Counted from the first letter of the stretch, positions 41,857 to 51,142 are shown. The stretch is DNA of 64,000 nt from Shouchella xiaoxiensis (GCF_016907895.1 NZ_JAFBCV010000007.1:124001-188000), one strand, 5' to 3'. Numbers and translations are program-made. The notes: generated by a model from the sequence alone, not told the origin.

Positions 41857-44265
41857 TTAAAACTTTCTTCCGCCGCCTTTGCTCCGAAAACTGCCGCCAC
41901 CGCCACGTGATGAGCCGCCGAAACTGCCTCCGCCGCCGCGCGAGGAACCGCCGCCAAAACCACCGCCGCCTCCACGGGAGGAGCCACCACGCGAACCGCC
42001 AGATCCCCAGCTTCCACCGCTAGAATTTCGGCTTGAATGTCTCATTGTACTAATGGTTGCCGCCGTTTGAGCGTTCCGAGCAATTCTCCGCTCCTCTTCC
42101 CGCATCTCGTCAACGATACGTCTAGCAATGTCTACCTCACTCTTGGCGCTTGCATAGGAACCTTGGCTAATCAAGCGGACAATTTGTTGTTGCGCCGTTT
42201 CAAACCGTCTTCTAAAGGAGGAACCGCTGAAGCTAAGTGAGAGTTTACGCGAGATACGCTGATAAGAAGCCGCTACATCCTGCCACTCTCGTTCAACTTG
42301 CCTCTTTTCCTCCTCCATCCTTGTCGCCTCATCTCTCATAAGGCTAAGCTGATGCGATGCTTCTGCTAGGTCCTGCTCAGAACTGCTTAGATTCAATGGC
42401 TTTTCCTTCAATCCTTGCTCAAGCAGCCTAATCGACCGCTCGGATTGATCAAGTAGCCCATTTGAAAGAGGTAGCACCAGCTGTTTGACTCTTGTTTCAG
42501 TTGCAGACCATTCCTGCTGCAACGATTGCGCCTTTTCTTCTAGTTGGTTTTTTTGTGCCTCTAACTGATCAAATGTATGGAAGCAATCGTTATACAATGA
42601 TCTTGCAGATCCAAGCATCGTTTGGGCCTCAGTCAATTCTTGGTTCGCCTGTTTATAGTGTTGCGTCTGGTCATCATTCAGTGAAGCAATGACCGGCATT
42701 TTTGTTTTTAGTTCAGAAAGCTGTTTGATTAATTGCTGAAACGACTGCTCGATATGGGTCCAATGACTGGAATGATACGTTTCGCGCAATTTTTCTACTT
42801 CTACCGCAAACATTTCGTCAAGGCTCTGGAACCTACGAAGCTCCTTTTCCACTTCAAGGTAACTCTTTTTCGTTGCATCTCTTAATTGCACAAGGTATTC
42901 TACTTTTGTTTTAGCTTCAGCAATACTTTTTTGCATCGTTTCGTACTGCTGGTTCGCTTTTGCTGCATCGCCGTATTCTAGAGACTTCTTAAATGTCGAA
43001 TAGTTGTCTCTCACTCCTTGCAAAAGAGCATATGGATCTTCGTCCACTAATAGGAGGTTTTCCCGTTTCACTATAATCTTAATATCCTCTTCCTGCTGCG
43101 CTACTTGATCGAGAACTTCATCCTGTTTTTCCAACAGTGCAGAAATAAGCTCGATATGCGCTTCAGCGGTCTCTATTAAGCTCTCTCCTTGGGTATAAAG
43201 ATTAGCAGCTGTAATAAAGTCAAATGCCTCATCTGCCGCAACAATCTCCTCAAATTTCTTTTCTGCTTCCGCTATCTCATCCATAGCCTTTGTTAATTCA
43301 TACGACGAGATTTGTTTTGCCTGCTTCGCTTTTTGCTGAATTTGATCCATTTGTCCACGCATTGATTTTATCTGAGACGAAATTTCCATCTCTTGATCAA
43401 TCATCGTTTTCAAACGTGTTCTTTTTTCTTCAAGTTCAGTCTCCTGAGCTTCTGTTACCTGCATCAATCCTTTAATGGCAGCCGTAAATGCAGTCTTTTT
43501 TTGCTTTTGATTCTCTCCTATCCATTTGTTAAGCGCTTGCTCGTGATCTTTTGCTTCTGTTAAGAATTGAAACAACTCTTGGTGTAGCTCTTTAAATAAC
43601 TCCTGCGTCTTTCCACGACTCAGCTCACTACGCTCATTCGCTTGATGATACGGCTCAAGCGTATCGGCAAGCACACGCTTTTGTCGATCAACAAGGGTAT
43701 TAATCGAAGCTTGTCGCTCTTTTTTCTCATTTCTTTTCTTGATGAAAAACCCGACTACAATAAAACCGGCAAAACCGATCATCACAATGCTTATGATCAT
43801 GCCATAAAATGATTCACTCGTGCGCTCCGTCTCAAACCATTCAATTAGCGCGGTAATTCCCTCTCCATCAGGTGAGTTCATAAAGGTCTGGTCAATAACC
43901 GATTCAATACTTGTTCCACCCAACACATCATCTACTTCAGAACCTGGTCGAATATTTACAAAGATCTCGCTTACATCCTCTACGATTAAGACCGACACAT
44001 CAAAACCTTGCTGACCAACCTCATTCAATAACTCATCAGCTGCCTCAGCAATGTTCTGTTCGCCAACAGTCGGAACGGTTTGTATGTAATAATCAAAGTA
44101 TGTATCATCCGCTTCTGCTTCAATTTGTTCCGCTTCCGTGCTCGAAAAAAACGATACATTGTCCTCTACAACTGCTTCTGCGTTGGCTTTGCTAGGAAAC
44201 CAAAGCGTCATTATGACAAAAAGTGCTGTCCATGTAATTAAGCTCATTTTTGAGTTACTCATCAT
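41857..44265 (-). CDS. TPM-domain membrane protein with long coiled coil and Gly/Ser/Arg tail
   Basis: An 802-residue protein. A signal-like segment (about 6-30), an extracytoplasmic TPM domain (about 30-150: DTYFDYYIQTVPTV, FDVSVLIVEDV), one membrane span near 157-180 and a basic stop (KKRNEKKER) come first. About 550 residues of predominantly coiled coil follow, then a tail of SSRGGGGSFGG repeats ending in GGGRKF. TPM proteins near PspA (YdjH type) are linked to envelope stress; the coiled coil may tether PspA or zinc-ribbon partners. The Gly-rich tail recalls RGG boxes. Confidence 0.85.
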   Translation of the reverse strand: MMSNSKMSLITWTALFVIMTLWFPSKANAEAVVEDNVSFFSSTEAEQIEAEADDTYFDYYIQTVPTVGEQNIAEAADELLNEVGQQGFDVSVLIVEDVSEIFVNIRPGSEVDDVLGGTSIESVIDQTFMNSPDGEGITALIEWFETERTSESFYGMIISIVMIGFAGFIVVGFFIKKRNEKKERQASINTLVDRQKRVLADTLEPYHQANERSELSRGKTQELFKELHQELFQFLTEAKDHEQALNKWIGENQKQKKTAFTAAIKGLMQVTEAQETELEEKRTRLKTMIDQEMEISSQIKSMRGQMDQIQQKAKQAKQISSYELTKAMDEIAEAEKKFEEIVAADEAFDFITAANLYTQGESLIETAEAHIELISALLEKQDEVLDQVAQQEEDIKIIVKRENLLLVDEDPYALLQGVRDNYSTFKKSLEYGDAAKANQQYETMQKSIAEAKTKVEYLVQLRDATKKSYLEVEKELRRFQSLDEMFAVEVEKLRETYHSSHWTHIEQSFQQLIKQLSELKTKMPVIASLNDDQTQHYKQANQELTEAQTMLGSARSLYNDCFHTFDQLEAQKNQLEEKAQSLQQEWSATETRVKQLVLPLSNGLLDQSERSIRLLEQGLKEKPLNLSSSEQDLAEASHQLSLMRDEATRMEEEKRQVEREWQDVAASYQRISRKLSLSFSGSSFRRRFETAQQQIVRLISQGSYASAKSEVDIARRIVDEMREEERRIARNAQTAATISTMRHSSRNSSGGSWGSGGSRGGSSRGGGGGFGGGSSRGGGGSFGGSSRGGGGSFRSKGGGRKF

Positions 44266-44348
44266 TCCGCCCCCTCTTCTCTCATTCTATTATACGTTAG
44301 GGAACTTACTTAGGTTGCTACATTTATAACATTCTTGTTTTTCATTTT

Positions 44349-44382
44349 CAAAAAAAGCCATCTCCTTAACAGAGAATGGCTT
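44349..44382 (-). terminator. Terminator of the zinc-ribbon membrane gene
   Basis: On the minus strand AAGCCATTCTC pairs with GAGATGGCTT with one bulge, followed by TTTTTT. Confidence 0.8.
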
Positions 44383-44386
44383 CAGC

Positions 44387-45196
44387 TTAAAACATATTCA
44401 TAGCGCCAAACATCTCAAATAACCCGTTCATAAAGGTATTCAAGCGGCCTTCTACATAAAAATAGATCACAAGGTAAAGGATGAATTGTGCAATGACAGG
44501 TAAGTAAAAGAGATCGACACCCGCTTGCGCTTTCTTACTTGCATAACTATAAATGGCTGTTATCAAGGCAAGGTTTGATGTAATGCAAATTAAGATGATC
44601 GTCCACCAAAATAAAGTTGTTATATTAACGAAACCTATAAAAATCAATAAGAGTGAAAGCGCCGTTGGGATAATCATTAACCCGCCATAACGCGCTACAA
44701 CCTCTTTAAACGCGACCTGAACCTTACCTATTTTTAATGAGACAAATATAGAACCGACTACAACAGCTTGGGTAATGATGATCATTAGGAAAACCTCTGG
44801 AACAATATCTCCAAAGCTAACGCCACCGAATGCCGAGAAAAATGGCATGTTTTGAATAAAAGCATAGATTGCTAACGGCATGAAAACGGAGAATAGAAGC
44901 AGCGCCGCTAAACCGTGTCCAAAACCACTTGCACCTGCTTGACTTATAGATGTTGGATATTTTAAAACAGCGAGACATGTTTGTGCAAACCCTTTTCCAA
45001 AAGTGGTTGCCTGATTTGAAAAAGTGTCGCCCTGAGAGGCTTGTTGACTTGGTGGCTGCGCTTGCACATTTGTATGGTCACTGTGGCTCTCGCTACTCGG
45101 GTTACCCTCACCAAATTGTGTATGTAATTTCGTACCACATGCTGTACAGAATTTTTCATTCGGACTTGCTTCCTTGTGACAGTTAGGACAATTCAT
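44387..45196 (-). CDS. Zinc-ribbon multi-pass membrane protein
   Basis: A 269-residue protein. An N-terminal zinc ribbon (CPNC-N14-CTAC at about 3-21) is followed by a Ser/Gln/His-rich linker and about five membrane spans from residue 95. It ends in the cytosol or outside with MNGLFEMFGAMNMF. Proteins of this build stand in B. subtilis beside pspA-ydjH-like genes and in YvbJ loci; the activity is unknown. The ATG follows AAAAAGGAG. It lies downstream of the TcaA-like gene on the same strand, with 69 bp between them. Confidence 0.82.
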   Translation of the reverse strand: MNCPNCHKEASPNEKFCTACGTKLHTQFGEGNPSSESHSDHTNVQAQPPSQQASQGDTFSNQATTFGKGFAQTCLAVLKYPTSISQAGASGFGHGLAALLLFSVFMPLAIYAFIQNMPFFSAFGGVSFGDIVPEVFLMIIITQAVVVGSIFVSLKIGKVQVAFKEVVARYGGLMIIPTALSLLLIFIGFVNITTLFWWTIILICITSNLALITAIYSYASKKAQAGVDLFYLPVIAQFILYLVIYFYVEGRLNTFMNGLFEMFGAMNMF

Positions 45197-45265
45197 TTTT
45201 TGTACTCCTTTTTACTATTATTTAGTTACCTGATAAAGCTGCTTATTTGACGGTTCATCTATGGT

Positions 45266-46684
45266 CTAAAACTCTATCTCCACTGAATCATCTGATTGAT
45301 GCAAGACTTGAGATCCTGGATATGAGACAGAATCACCACTGTTAAGCCAGCTAGATACGCTTAACTGACAGTCATACACGCTCCACCCCGCCTCTTTATC
45401 AAAGGTAAGATTCATAAAACAAGCTTCACTTGAATGATACAAACCGTCACTTAAATCCAATCCAGAACGGTTTACCTGAACATCGTATTCAATCGGCAGG
45501 ACGAGCAACACTTCTCCTGATTCAGTTGAACTTAAGTAGTGATCCTCATACCAAACATCAATTGAATCAAGCTGCGCTGCGTATTCATAGGAATTATCTT
45601 CATACACTTCATAAAACGTTGCTAGATGATTATGAGGCAATTCTCCGCTCGTTCTTACTAGCAACCCCTCATCAAACTGACTAAACGCTTCATAATACGA
45701 TTCACCAAACTCAATGATTGCTTCAGCCAACTTTGCTTCTATTTCTTCATTAATCTCAAAATCTAGTAGCACATCTTGATAGGCAGAATCAATTGGGAAT
45801 GGTTCAGACGTTTCTTCCCCCCATGGGTACTCAACGACAATTTGGTAGCTCGATAGCCCATCAATTAGCATTGGTCCCACTTCAGCCGAACCTTCTGCAA
45901 GCGACACCTCTGTGTCATTCACTAAAATCGAAACATGTTCGTTCTCCTCATACATGTTAAAAGAAACAAGGTCGATATTCATATCGACATAGACTGTTTC
46001 GTATCCATAGATAAAGGACGCTGTTTGTGTATGGGTAAACTCACCAAACTCATTAGTAACGAGTGCCTCAATTGTGTAAATCCCCGGGATAAACGGTCCA
46101 ACTCGAATAAAATAATCGTCTGCCTGAGCAGTATTAATTGATTCGCCATCAATTGTCAACTCAATTTCTTCATGTGGTATATGTACTTCGTAATAATGTT
46201 CATTAACTTCAATTTGATATGTATTAAATATAAATAAAAAAGTGCCTTCTTCTACAAGCGTGAATCCTTCCGATGATCCTACACTCTTTAATGACGATGC
46301 CAATTGATTTAGATTTACATCCCCTGTCTCAAATAGAGCAATCATTGCTTCTACTTCAAATGGCTGCACGGCGTGTTCCCCAGCCCGATCCAACTGCTTT
46401 TCAATCGCCTCAATATCTTCAGCGTTAACTGCACTCACAAATCGATCAACGGTGCGTTCTGCTGATGTGTATTCATTTCCAGCATAGATTCCCCCCATTA
46501 CAAGTAAAATGACAGCAATCATCCCACCAAGTAAACCTTTCTCTTTTTTGGTACGCTTTCGTTTGACTACAGAGGCTGGCTTTGCACTCCCATTTCTGGT
46601 TTGTTCGGTTAATGATTGACCACAGTTCCCACAAAAGGGCTTTCCAACCTCTCGTTTATTTCCACATTGTCCACAGAAAGACAC
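45266..46684 (-). CDS. TcaA/YvbJ-type zinc-ribbon membrane protein
   Basis: A 472-residue protein with an N-terminal zinc ribbon (CGQC-N12-CGNC, 4-22), one membrane span near 50-68 and a large extracellular part of repeated beta-rich domains, as in TcaA/YvbJ family proteins. TcaA in staphylococci affects glycopeptide and cell-wall sensitivity; the function here is only inferred as envelope-related. The start is GTG at 46684 with AGGAGG seven bases upstream. It is divergent from another, smaller zinc-ribbon gene. Confidence 0.85.
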   Translation of the reverse strand: MSFCGQCGNKREVGKPFCGNCGQSLTEQTRNGSAKPASVVKRKRTKKEKGLLGGMIAVILLVMGGIYAGNEYTSAERTVDRFVSAVNAEDIEAIEKQLDRAGEHAVQPFEVEAMIALFETGDVNLNQLASSLKSVGSSEGFTLVEEGTFLFIFNTYQIEVNEHYYEVHIPHEEIELTIDGESINTAQADDYFIRVGPFIPGIYTIEALVTNEFGEFTHTQTASFIYGYETVYVDMNIDLVSFNMYEENEHVSILVNDTEVSLAEGSAEVGPMLIDGLSSYQIVVEYPWGEETSEPFPIDSAYQDVLLDFEINEEIEAKLAEAIIEFGESYYEAFSQFDEGLLVRTSGELPHNHLATFYEVYEDNSYEYAAQLDSIDVWYEDHYLSSTESGEVLLVLPIEYDVQVNRSGLDLSDGLYHSSEACFMNLTFDKEAGWSVYDCQLSVSSWLNSGDSVSYPGSQVLHQSDDSVEIEF

Positions 46685-46813
46685 AACTTCACCTCCTTTT
46701 TATCGTTTGCCACCAATTAACTATATCGGTCATTTATGCACAGATTCAAGCAAAATAACAATCTTTTATACTAATCCTTTATACTTATACTGCTTCTCGT
46801 AACAATTTATAAA

Positions 46814-46867
46814 AAGAAACCCTCAACTCCAATTTTTTACCGTAAATAAAACAAAAAAGGGTTTCTT
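46814..46867 (+). repeat. Inverted repeat in the leader of the small zinc-ribbon gene
   Basis: AAGAAACCCT (46814-46823) and AGGGTTTCTT (46858-46867) form a perfect 10-bp stem around 34 bases, then a T/C-rich stretch. It lies 60 bp before the start at 46928. It may be an attenuator or an operator pair. Confidence 0.4.
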
Positions 46868-46927
46868 CTTACCTGCAATCAGTTATAAGATAGAGGAGCT
46901 CTAATTCATACAAAAGGTGGGATTTTT

Positions 46928-47491
46928 TTGTTTTGTTCAAATTGTGGTACAAAACGTCAGGAAAATGACCGGTTCTGTACGAACTGCGGTCAAGCATTTG
47001 CAACAGAGGAACAAGCGAGTCAACAATCTGCATCACAACCGATTCATTCAAACGGTGCAAACCAATCTACGAACACGTCTAAAAAGAAGATTTTCATAGG
47101 TATCGGTTCAGTCGCAGTCATCGCACTCATTATTTATTTCGCTTTCTTCCGCACCACTTTTGCTAACACGCCAACGGGAGCTGTTGAAGGATTCGTTCAT
47201 TCACTAAACGAAGCTGACTTTGAACAGATGAAAACATATATTCATCCCGAAGAAGGTGCTCACGTGTTAGAAGAGATGGATGCTGAATTTGGGAATGGAT
47301 TCGAAGAACTAATGTTCTCAATGGTTGACTTTGAGCTAAGTAATTTAGAAGAAGAAATTGATGGGGAATATGCAACGGTCTATGCCACAATGGCGATGAC
47401 CACATCTTTCTTTAATGATGAAGAAGCGCAAGAAATTGAAGTTGAATTAATGCTACATAACGGGAAATGGTTAATTACATATTTGTTTTAA
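46928..47491 (+). CDS. Small zinc-ribbon membrane protein with extracellular domain
   Basis: A 187-residue protein: zinc ribbon CSNC-N12-CTNC (3-21), Ser/Gln/Asn-rich linker, basic KKK then one membrane span (about 55-72), and an extracellular domain of about 110 residues (GAVEGFVHSLNEADFEQMKTYIHP and GKWLITYLF landmarks), similar to DUF4878-type or NTF2-like folds. The start is TTG at 46928 with AGGTGG seven bases away. The build is the same as the TcaA-like protein encoded divergently, so the two probably share a function in the envelope. Confidence 0.82.
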   Translation: MFCSNCGTKRQENDRFCTNCGQAFATEEQASQQSASQPIHSNGANQSTNTSKKKIFIGIGSVAVIALIIYFAFFRTTFANTPTGAVEGFVHSLNEADFEQMKTYIHPEEGAHVLEEMDAEFGNGFEELMFSMVDFELSNLEEEIDGEYATVYATMAMTTSFFNDEEAQEIEVELMLHNGKWLITYLF

Positions 47492-47495
47492 ACGG

Positions 47496-47538
47496 AAAAA
47501 ATTGCACAGGTAAAAAAACACCTGTGCAATTCTTTATT
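47496..47538. terminator. Bidirectional terminator
   Basis: A perfect 12-bp stem (AATTGCACAGGT with ACCTGTGCAATT) between the convergent zinc-ribbon gene and murQ; T-rich on both sides. Confidence 0.88.
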
Positions 47539-48427
47539 TTCTTTGAACAGCTTCCTTTATAAAACCATTGTTCTCTGCTAGCAATTGATTAGCTTTTTCG
47601 TTGCTACAATCTAAAAGCAACATGACAATAGCAGGTTTAACAGCATTGTTTGCTAATTTTAACGCCTGCATCGCTTCTGCTTCCGTAGCATTCGTTGCTT
47701 CCATCACAATTCGTTTTGATCGGTCTACTAATTTCTCATTAGTTGGTTGCAAATCGACCATTAAGTTTTGATAAACTTTGCCAATCCCGACCATTGCCGC
47801 AGTTGAAATCATATTTAAAATGAGCTTTTGAGCGGTTCCAGCTTTTAAGCGTGTTGACCCAGTTAAGACTTCCGGCCCTGTTTCTGGTTCAATGGCAATA
47901 TCAGCTTGTTCACTAAGCAAACTATCTTTATTGCAGCTAATTGAGATAGCCTTGGCCCCTCGTGCCCTAGCTTCTTTTAAGAAGCCAATCGCATAGGGCG
48001 TCCGACCACTTGCCGCTAAAGCGATAACGGTATCTTTAGCACCTACCTTTAGATACGCACATTCTCTTACTCCGGTATCATAATCATCTTCTGCTCCTTC
48101 AACCGCCTCAGTTACCGCTTTTTGCCCTCCAGCAATAACAGCTCGAATCCGATCTGCCCCCATTCCAAAAGTAGGCTTACATTCAACCGCATCTAAAACA
48201 GCAAGACGACCTGAGGTTCCTGCACCAGCATAAAGAAGCCTTCCTCCATTTTGAAATGACTCTATAGCAGCCTGAACGGCTTGTTCAATTTGTGGCAATT
48301 GGCTTTTTACGGCAGAAATGACGTGAGCATCTTCTTGATTCATTATTTGAAGTAAATTCCTTAGCGGCATTTCATCCATCTGCATCGTTCGTTCATTACG
48401 ATCTTCCGTGCCCAGTCTCTCTTCCAT
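47534..48427 (-). CDS. murQ: N-acetylmuramic acid 6-phosphate etherase
   Basis: A 297-residue MurQ with the SIS fold: GAGTSGRLAVLDAVE near 62, the AASGRTPYAIGFL sugar-phosphate loop near 138, and TGSTRLKAGTAQKLILNMIS near 193. It cleaves the lactyl ether of MurNAc-6-phosphate to GlcNAc-6-phosphate in cell-wall recycling. The ATG at 48427 is chosen because GGAGG lies seven bases upstream; an ATG at 48433 is too close. The partner genes murR, murP and amiE-type are not present here, so it stands alone. Confidence 0.95.
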   Translation of the reverse strand: MEERLGTEDRNERTMQMDEMPLRNLLQIMNQEDAHVISAVKSQLPQIEQAVQAAIESFQNGGRLLYAGAGTSGRLAVLDAVECKPTFGMGADRIRAVIAGGQKAVTEAVEGAEDDYDTGVRECAYLKVGAKDTVIALAASGRTPYAIGFLKEARARGAKAISISCNKDSLLSEQADIAIEPETGPEVLTGSTRLKAGTAQKLILNMISTAAMVGIGKVYQNLMVDLQPTNEKLVDRSKRIVMEATNATEAEAMQALKLANNAVKPAIVMLLLDCSNEKANQLLAENNGFIKEAVQRK

Positions 48428-48553
48428 TATCATTCCTCCATAACCAATTTAATTCCTTTAAAGCTACTATATGACGCTCATTAAAAAATAGTAGGTAACA
48501 AGCTAAACAATATTTTTTACCCGGTCTCGACCTTATTCAAGCAAGATTAAGGT

Positions 48554-48584
48554 ATAAAAAAAAGCTACCCTTAGGCAACTTTTT
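48554..48584 (-). terminator. Terminator of the ABC exporter gene
   Basis: On the minus strand AAAAAGTTGCC pairs with GGTAGCTTTTT, with two G-U pairs, followed by T. Confidence 0.75.
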
Positions 48585-48586
48585 CC

Positions 48587-50335
48587 TTAATCAAATGTTA
48601 ATTGCTGCTGCACAAGCTCTTTATACAGATCATGTGTTTCAAGCAACTCTTGGTGTGTTCCTGCTCCTGTCACTTGCCCTTCCTCTAAAACAATCAGCTG
48701 ACTAGCGTGACGAACCGTTGCTAGGCGGTGCGCAATGACGAGCGTAGTCCGGTCTAACATCAAGCGCTCAAGTGCTTCTTGGACAAGCTTCTCGGATGAA
48801 CTGTCTAAATGTGCTGTTGCTTCATCAAGCAGGAGGATTTCTGGATTGCGAATCATTGCTCGGGCAATTGCAAGGCGCTGACGCTGACCGCCTGATAAGC
48901 GAACACCTCTCTCACCCACTTCTGTATCGTACCCTTCTGGTAAGGATTGAACAAAGGACTGGAGATTCGCATCCATAATCGCCTGATCAATTTGAGTATC
49001 TTTAACATGATCAAGTCCATATGTTAAATTATCTCGAATCGTCCCCGACATCATCGGTGAATCTTGAGAAACGTAAGCAATTTTATTGCGCCAATTTTTT
49101 AACCCTATTGAATAGATTGATTCTCCTCTATAGGAAATATCTCCTTCAGTTGGCTGATAAAAACGCTCAATTAACGAGAACAACGTTGTTTTCCCAGCCC
49201 CGCTCGGACCAACAAATGCAGTCATTTGTCCAATCGGTGCCTGAAATGCTACTTTATTTAAAATCTGTTTTTCATCCGCATATTGAAACGAGAGCCGCTT
49301 AAACTCAAGTGATTCTGAAGCGTTCGTTTGTTTACTTAATTCATGGACGTCTTTCTCTTGCTCCGCTTTTAAGATTGAATCGATTCGTTCACTTGCTCCT
49401 AGTGCTTTTTGCAGCTGTGTGAAGAAGTTTGCCATTTGCGTAAATGGCATAGAAATTTGGAATAAGTAAAAGATAATGGCAACCAACGCACCCGCTGAGA
49501 GTGTTCCTGCTGCAACTCTCACGCCTCCGTATCCAAATATAACGACAAGCATAATGAGCATCAAACTCATCATGATTGGCTGAATGACGGCCATGATTCG
49601 CCCTTCTCGCACCCCGTAGCCAAACAATTTCTTCATTCGAGACAACCCAACTCGGTTTTCCTGATCTTCAGCAAGAGATGCTTTAACTAACCGAATGTCA
49701 GACAGCACTCTTCCTAAATCGCCTTGAAATGATGCGGTCTCGTCTTGTAAAGAACGGGACACCTTATACATCCGCCGTCCAAGAGGCATCATCACAAGCA
49801 AGGAAGCCGGAACCACCGCTAGCATCATTAACGTAATCCGCCAATCGAGCACAAGTAAAATCACAATGGAACCAACGATTGAGATAATTCCAGAAATGAA
49901 TGGGATTAGTTGCAGCGTCATAAAATCCTTAATAACAAGCGTATCATTGGTCATCCGGCTCATCATTTCTCCAGAAGAATGCCGATCAAAAAAGGAAATA
50001 GGTAGACGCAATATCCGCTGCCACGCCGTCTCTCTTAGCGACAGGACCACTCGCTGACCGATGTAGACCATTGTATAAATAGCCAAACCAGACATAATCA
50101 GTTGGGAGATAAAGACGGCAACTAATATCCAAATCGTGCTCCATTGCATCCCGTCTAACGTCATTCCATCAATGAAATTCATCGTTAACAGCGGCACAAT
50201 TAAAGCGAGAGCTGTCTCAAATACAACGAGGAGAACCGCTAGCACAAGTAAAAATGGTTTAGGAAGAAACGGCTTTATCATTGAGAAAAAACGGCCAATT
50301 CCTAGCGTTTGCTTTTGTTCAACGTCCACGTGCAT
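48587..50335 (-). CDS. ABC exporter, half-transporter (multidrug type)
   Basis: About 582 residues. Six membrane spans lead, then an ATPase domain with Walker A GPSGAGKTT, signature LSGGQRQRLAIARA, Walker B ILLLDEATAHLD and H-loop VIAHR. It resembles BmrA/LmrA-type homodimeric exporters. The longer frame to 50446 runs over the regulator gene; ATG at 50335 or 50338 is preferred, with AGGGAG just upstream, and it overlaps the end of the MerR gene by about 17 bp. Expression is probably induced by the drug sensed by that regulator. Confidence 0.92.
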   Translation of the reverse strand: MHVDVEQKQTLGIGRFFSMIKPFLPKPFLLVLAVLLVVFETALALIVPLLTMNFIDGMTLDGMQWSTIWILVAVFISQLIMSGLAIYTMVYIGQRVVLSLRETAWQRILRLPISFFDRHSSGEMMSRMTNDTLVIKDFMTLQLIPFISGIISIVGSIVILLVLDWRITLMMLAVVPASLLVMMPLGRRMYKVSRSLQDETASFQGDLGRVLSDIRLVKASLAEDQENRVGLSRMKKLFGYGVREGRIMAVIQPIMMSLMLIMLVVIFGYGGVRVAAGTLSAGALVAIIFYLFQISMPFTQMANFFTQLQKALGASERIDSILKAEQEKDVHELSKQTNASESLEFKRLSFQYADEKQILNKVAFQAPIGQMTAFVGPSGAGKTTLFSLIERFYQPTEGDISYRGESIYSIGLKNWRNKIAYVSQDSPMMSGTIRDNLTYGLDHVKDTQIDQAIMDANLQSFVQSLPEGYDTEVGERGVRLSGGQRQRLAIARAMIRNPEILLLDEATAHLDSSSEKLVQEALERLMLDRTTLVIAHRLATVRHASQLIVLEEGQVTGAGTHQELLETHDLYKELVQQQLTFD

Positions 50336-51083
50336 CATTCTCCCTTTGATCAAAATATTCGACAATGCTTTGATGAATGTAGTCCCCAAGCTCTTTTGGA
50401 AAATAAACTGAGAACAATCCATGATGCTTATCAAAAAAAGATGCATCTTGACTCAATAGTTCAGCTGAAAAATCGACCGGTAAAAGTGTATAAAAAGATT
50501 TCACCATTTCTTGAACCTTAGAAGCTGTCGGATCTTGCCCTTGTTCCATTGATTGCCGCATCCGTTTATAAAAAAGAAGCACTTCCTGATCTATCGCGTT
50601 GCGAACAGCAGGGGTTTCGTATTCTCCAAAGAGTGTACCGATAACCTCTTCAGAAAAATGATCTTTTAGCTCTTTAGTCTGTAATTGCTCTTTTCGAAAT
50701 GAATCTAATAAAATAAAAAAAAGATCGTCGACTTCTTTGTCTCCTATTTCTACCGTTTCAAATAGCCGCTCTGTCCGTTCAATTGTTTCAAGTACTTCTT
50801 CTATTTCATTCTTCTTTTTAATGAGCAGTTTCTTTTGCAAGTTCAGCATGGAGCGTGGACTTAAGTCAGGATTATTCACAACCTGTTTGCTTTCTTCCAG
50901 CGACATTCCTAAATGCTTGCACACTTGAATCTGCTGATAACGTTCCCACTCTTTTAATGTATATACCTTCTGTCCTTTTTCGTTTAAGTGTGCTGGCCTA
51001 AGTAAATCAATTTGATCATAGTACCGCAATGTTCTAGGTGTTGTCCCGACCCTTTTAGCAAAACGTCCAATCGTCTCTTCCAT
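50319..51083 (-). CDS. MerR-family regulator with TipA-S-like ligand domain
   Basis: A 254-residue regulator. The winged helix (TIGRFAKRVGTTPRTLRYYD) is followed by the long dimer helix (about 75-120) and a helical effector domain of about 110 residues (ELLSQDASFFDKHHG and LGDYIHQSIVEYF) in the style of TipA-S antibiotic-binding domains. The ATG at 51083 follows GGAGG at seven bases. It is the first gene of a unit with the ABC exporter, so it probably senses an exported compound. The promoter carries a 19-bp spacer with a palindrome. Confidence 0.9.
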   Translation of the reverse strand: MEETIGRFAKRVGTTPRTLRYYDQIDLLRPAHLNEKGQKVYTLKEWERYQQIQVCKHLGMSLEESKQVVNNPDLSPRSMLNLQKKLLIKKKNEIEEVLETIERTERLFETVEIGDKEVDDLFFILLDSFRKEQLQTKELKDHFSEEVIGTLFGEYETPAVRNAIDQEVLLFYKRMRQSMEQGQDPTASKVQEMVKSFYTLLPVDFSAELLSQDASFFDKHHGLFSVYFPKELGDYIHQSIVEYFDQRENDARGR

Positions 51084-51103
51084 CACGTCACCTCCATTGT
51101 TCT

Positions 51104-51134
51104 ATCCTAGTTGATGACGTAACGTCACACGCAA
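51104..51134 (-). promoter_or_regulatory. MerR-type promoter with palindromic 19-bp spacer
   Basis: On the minus strand TTGCGT (51129-51134) and TAGGAT (51104-51109) stand 19 bp apart. The spacer contains the perfect palindrome TGACGTTACGTCA (51115-51127). This is the usual layout for a MerR activator on its own promoter. Confidence 0.75.
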
Positions 51135-51142
51135 GTAAAATT

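Noticed and set aside
41742-42017. 91-codon reading frame on the minus strand
   Set aside because: Its first 70 codons are a shadow of the Gly-rich tail of the TPM gene; only the last 19 codons, with their own ribosome site, are real and belong to the isochorismatase remnant.
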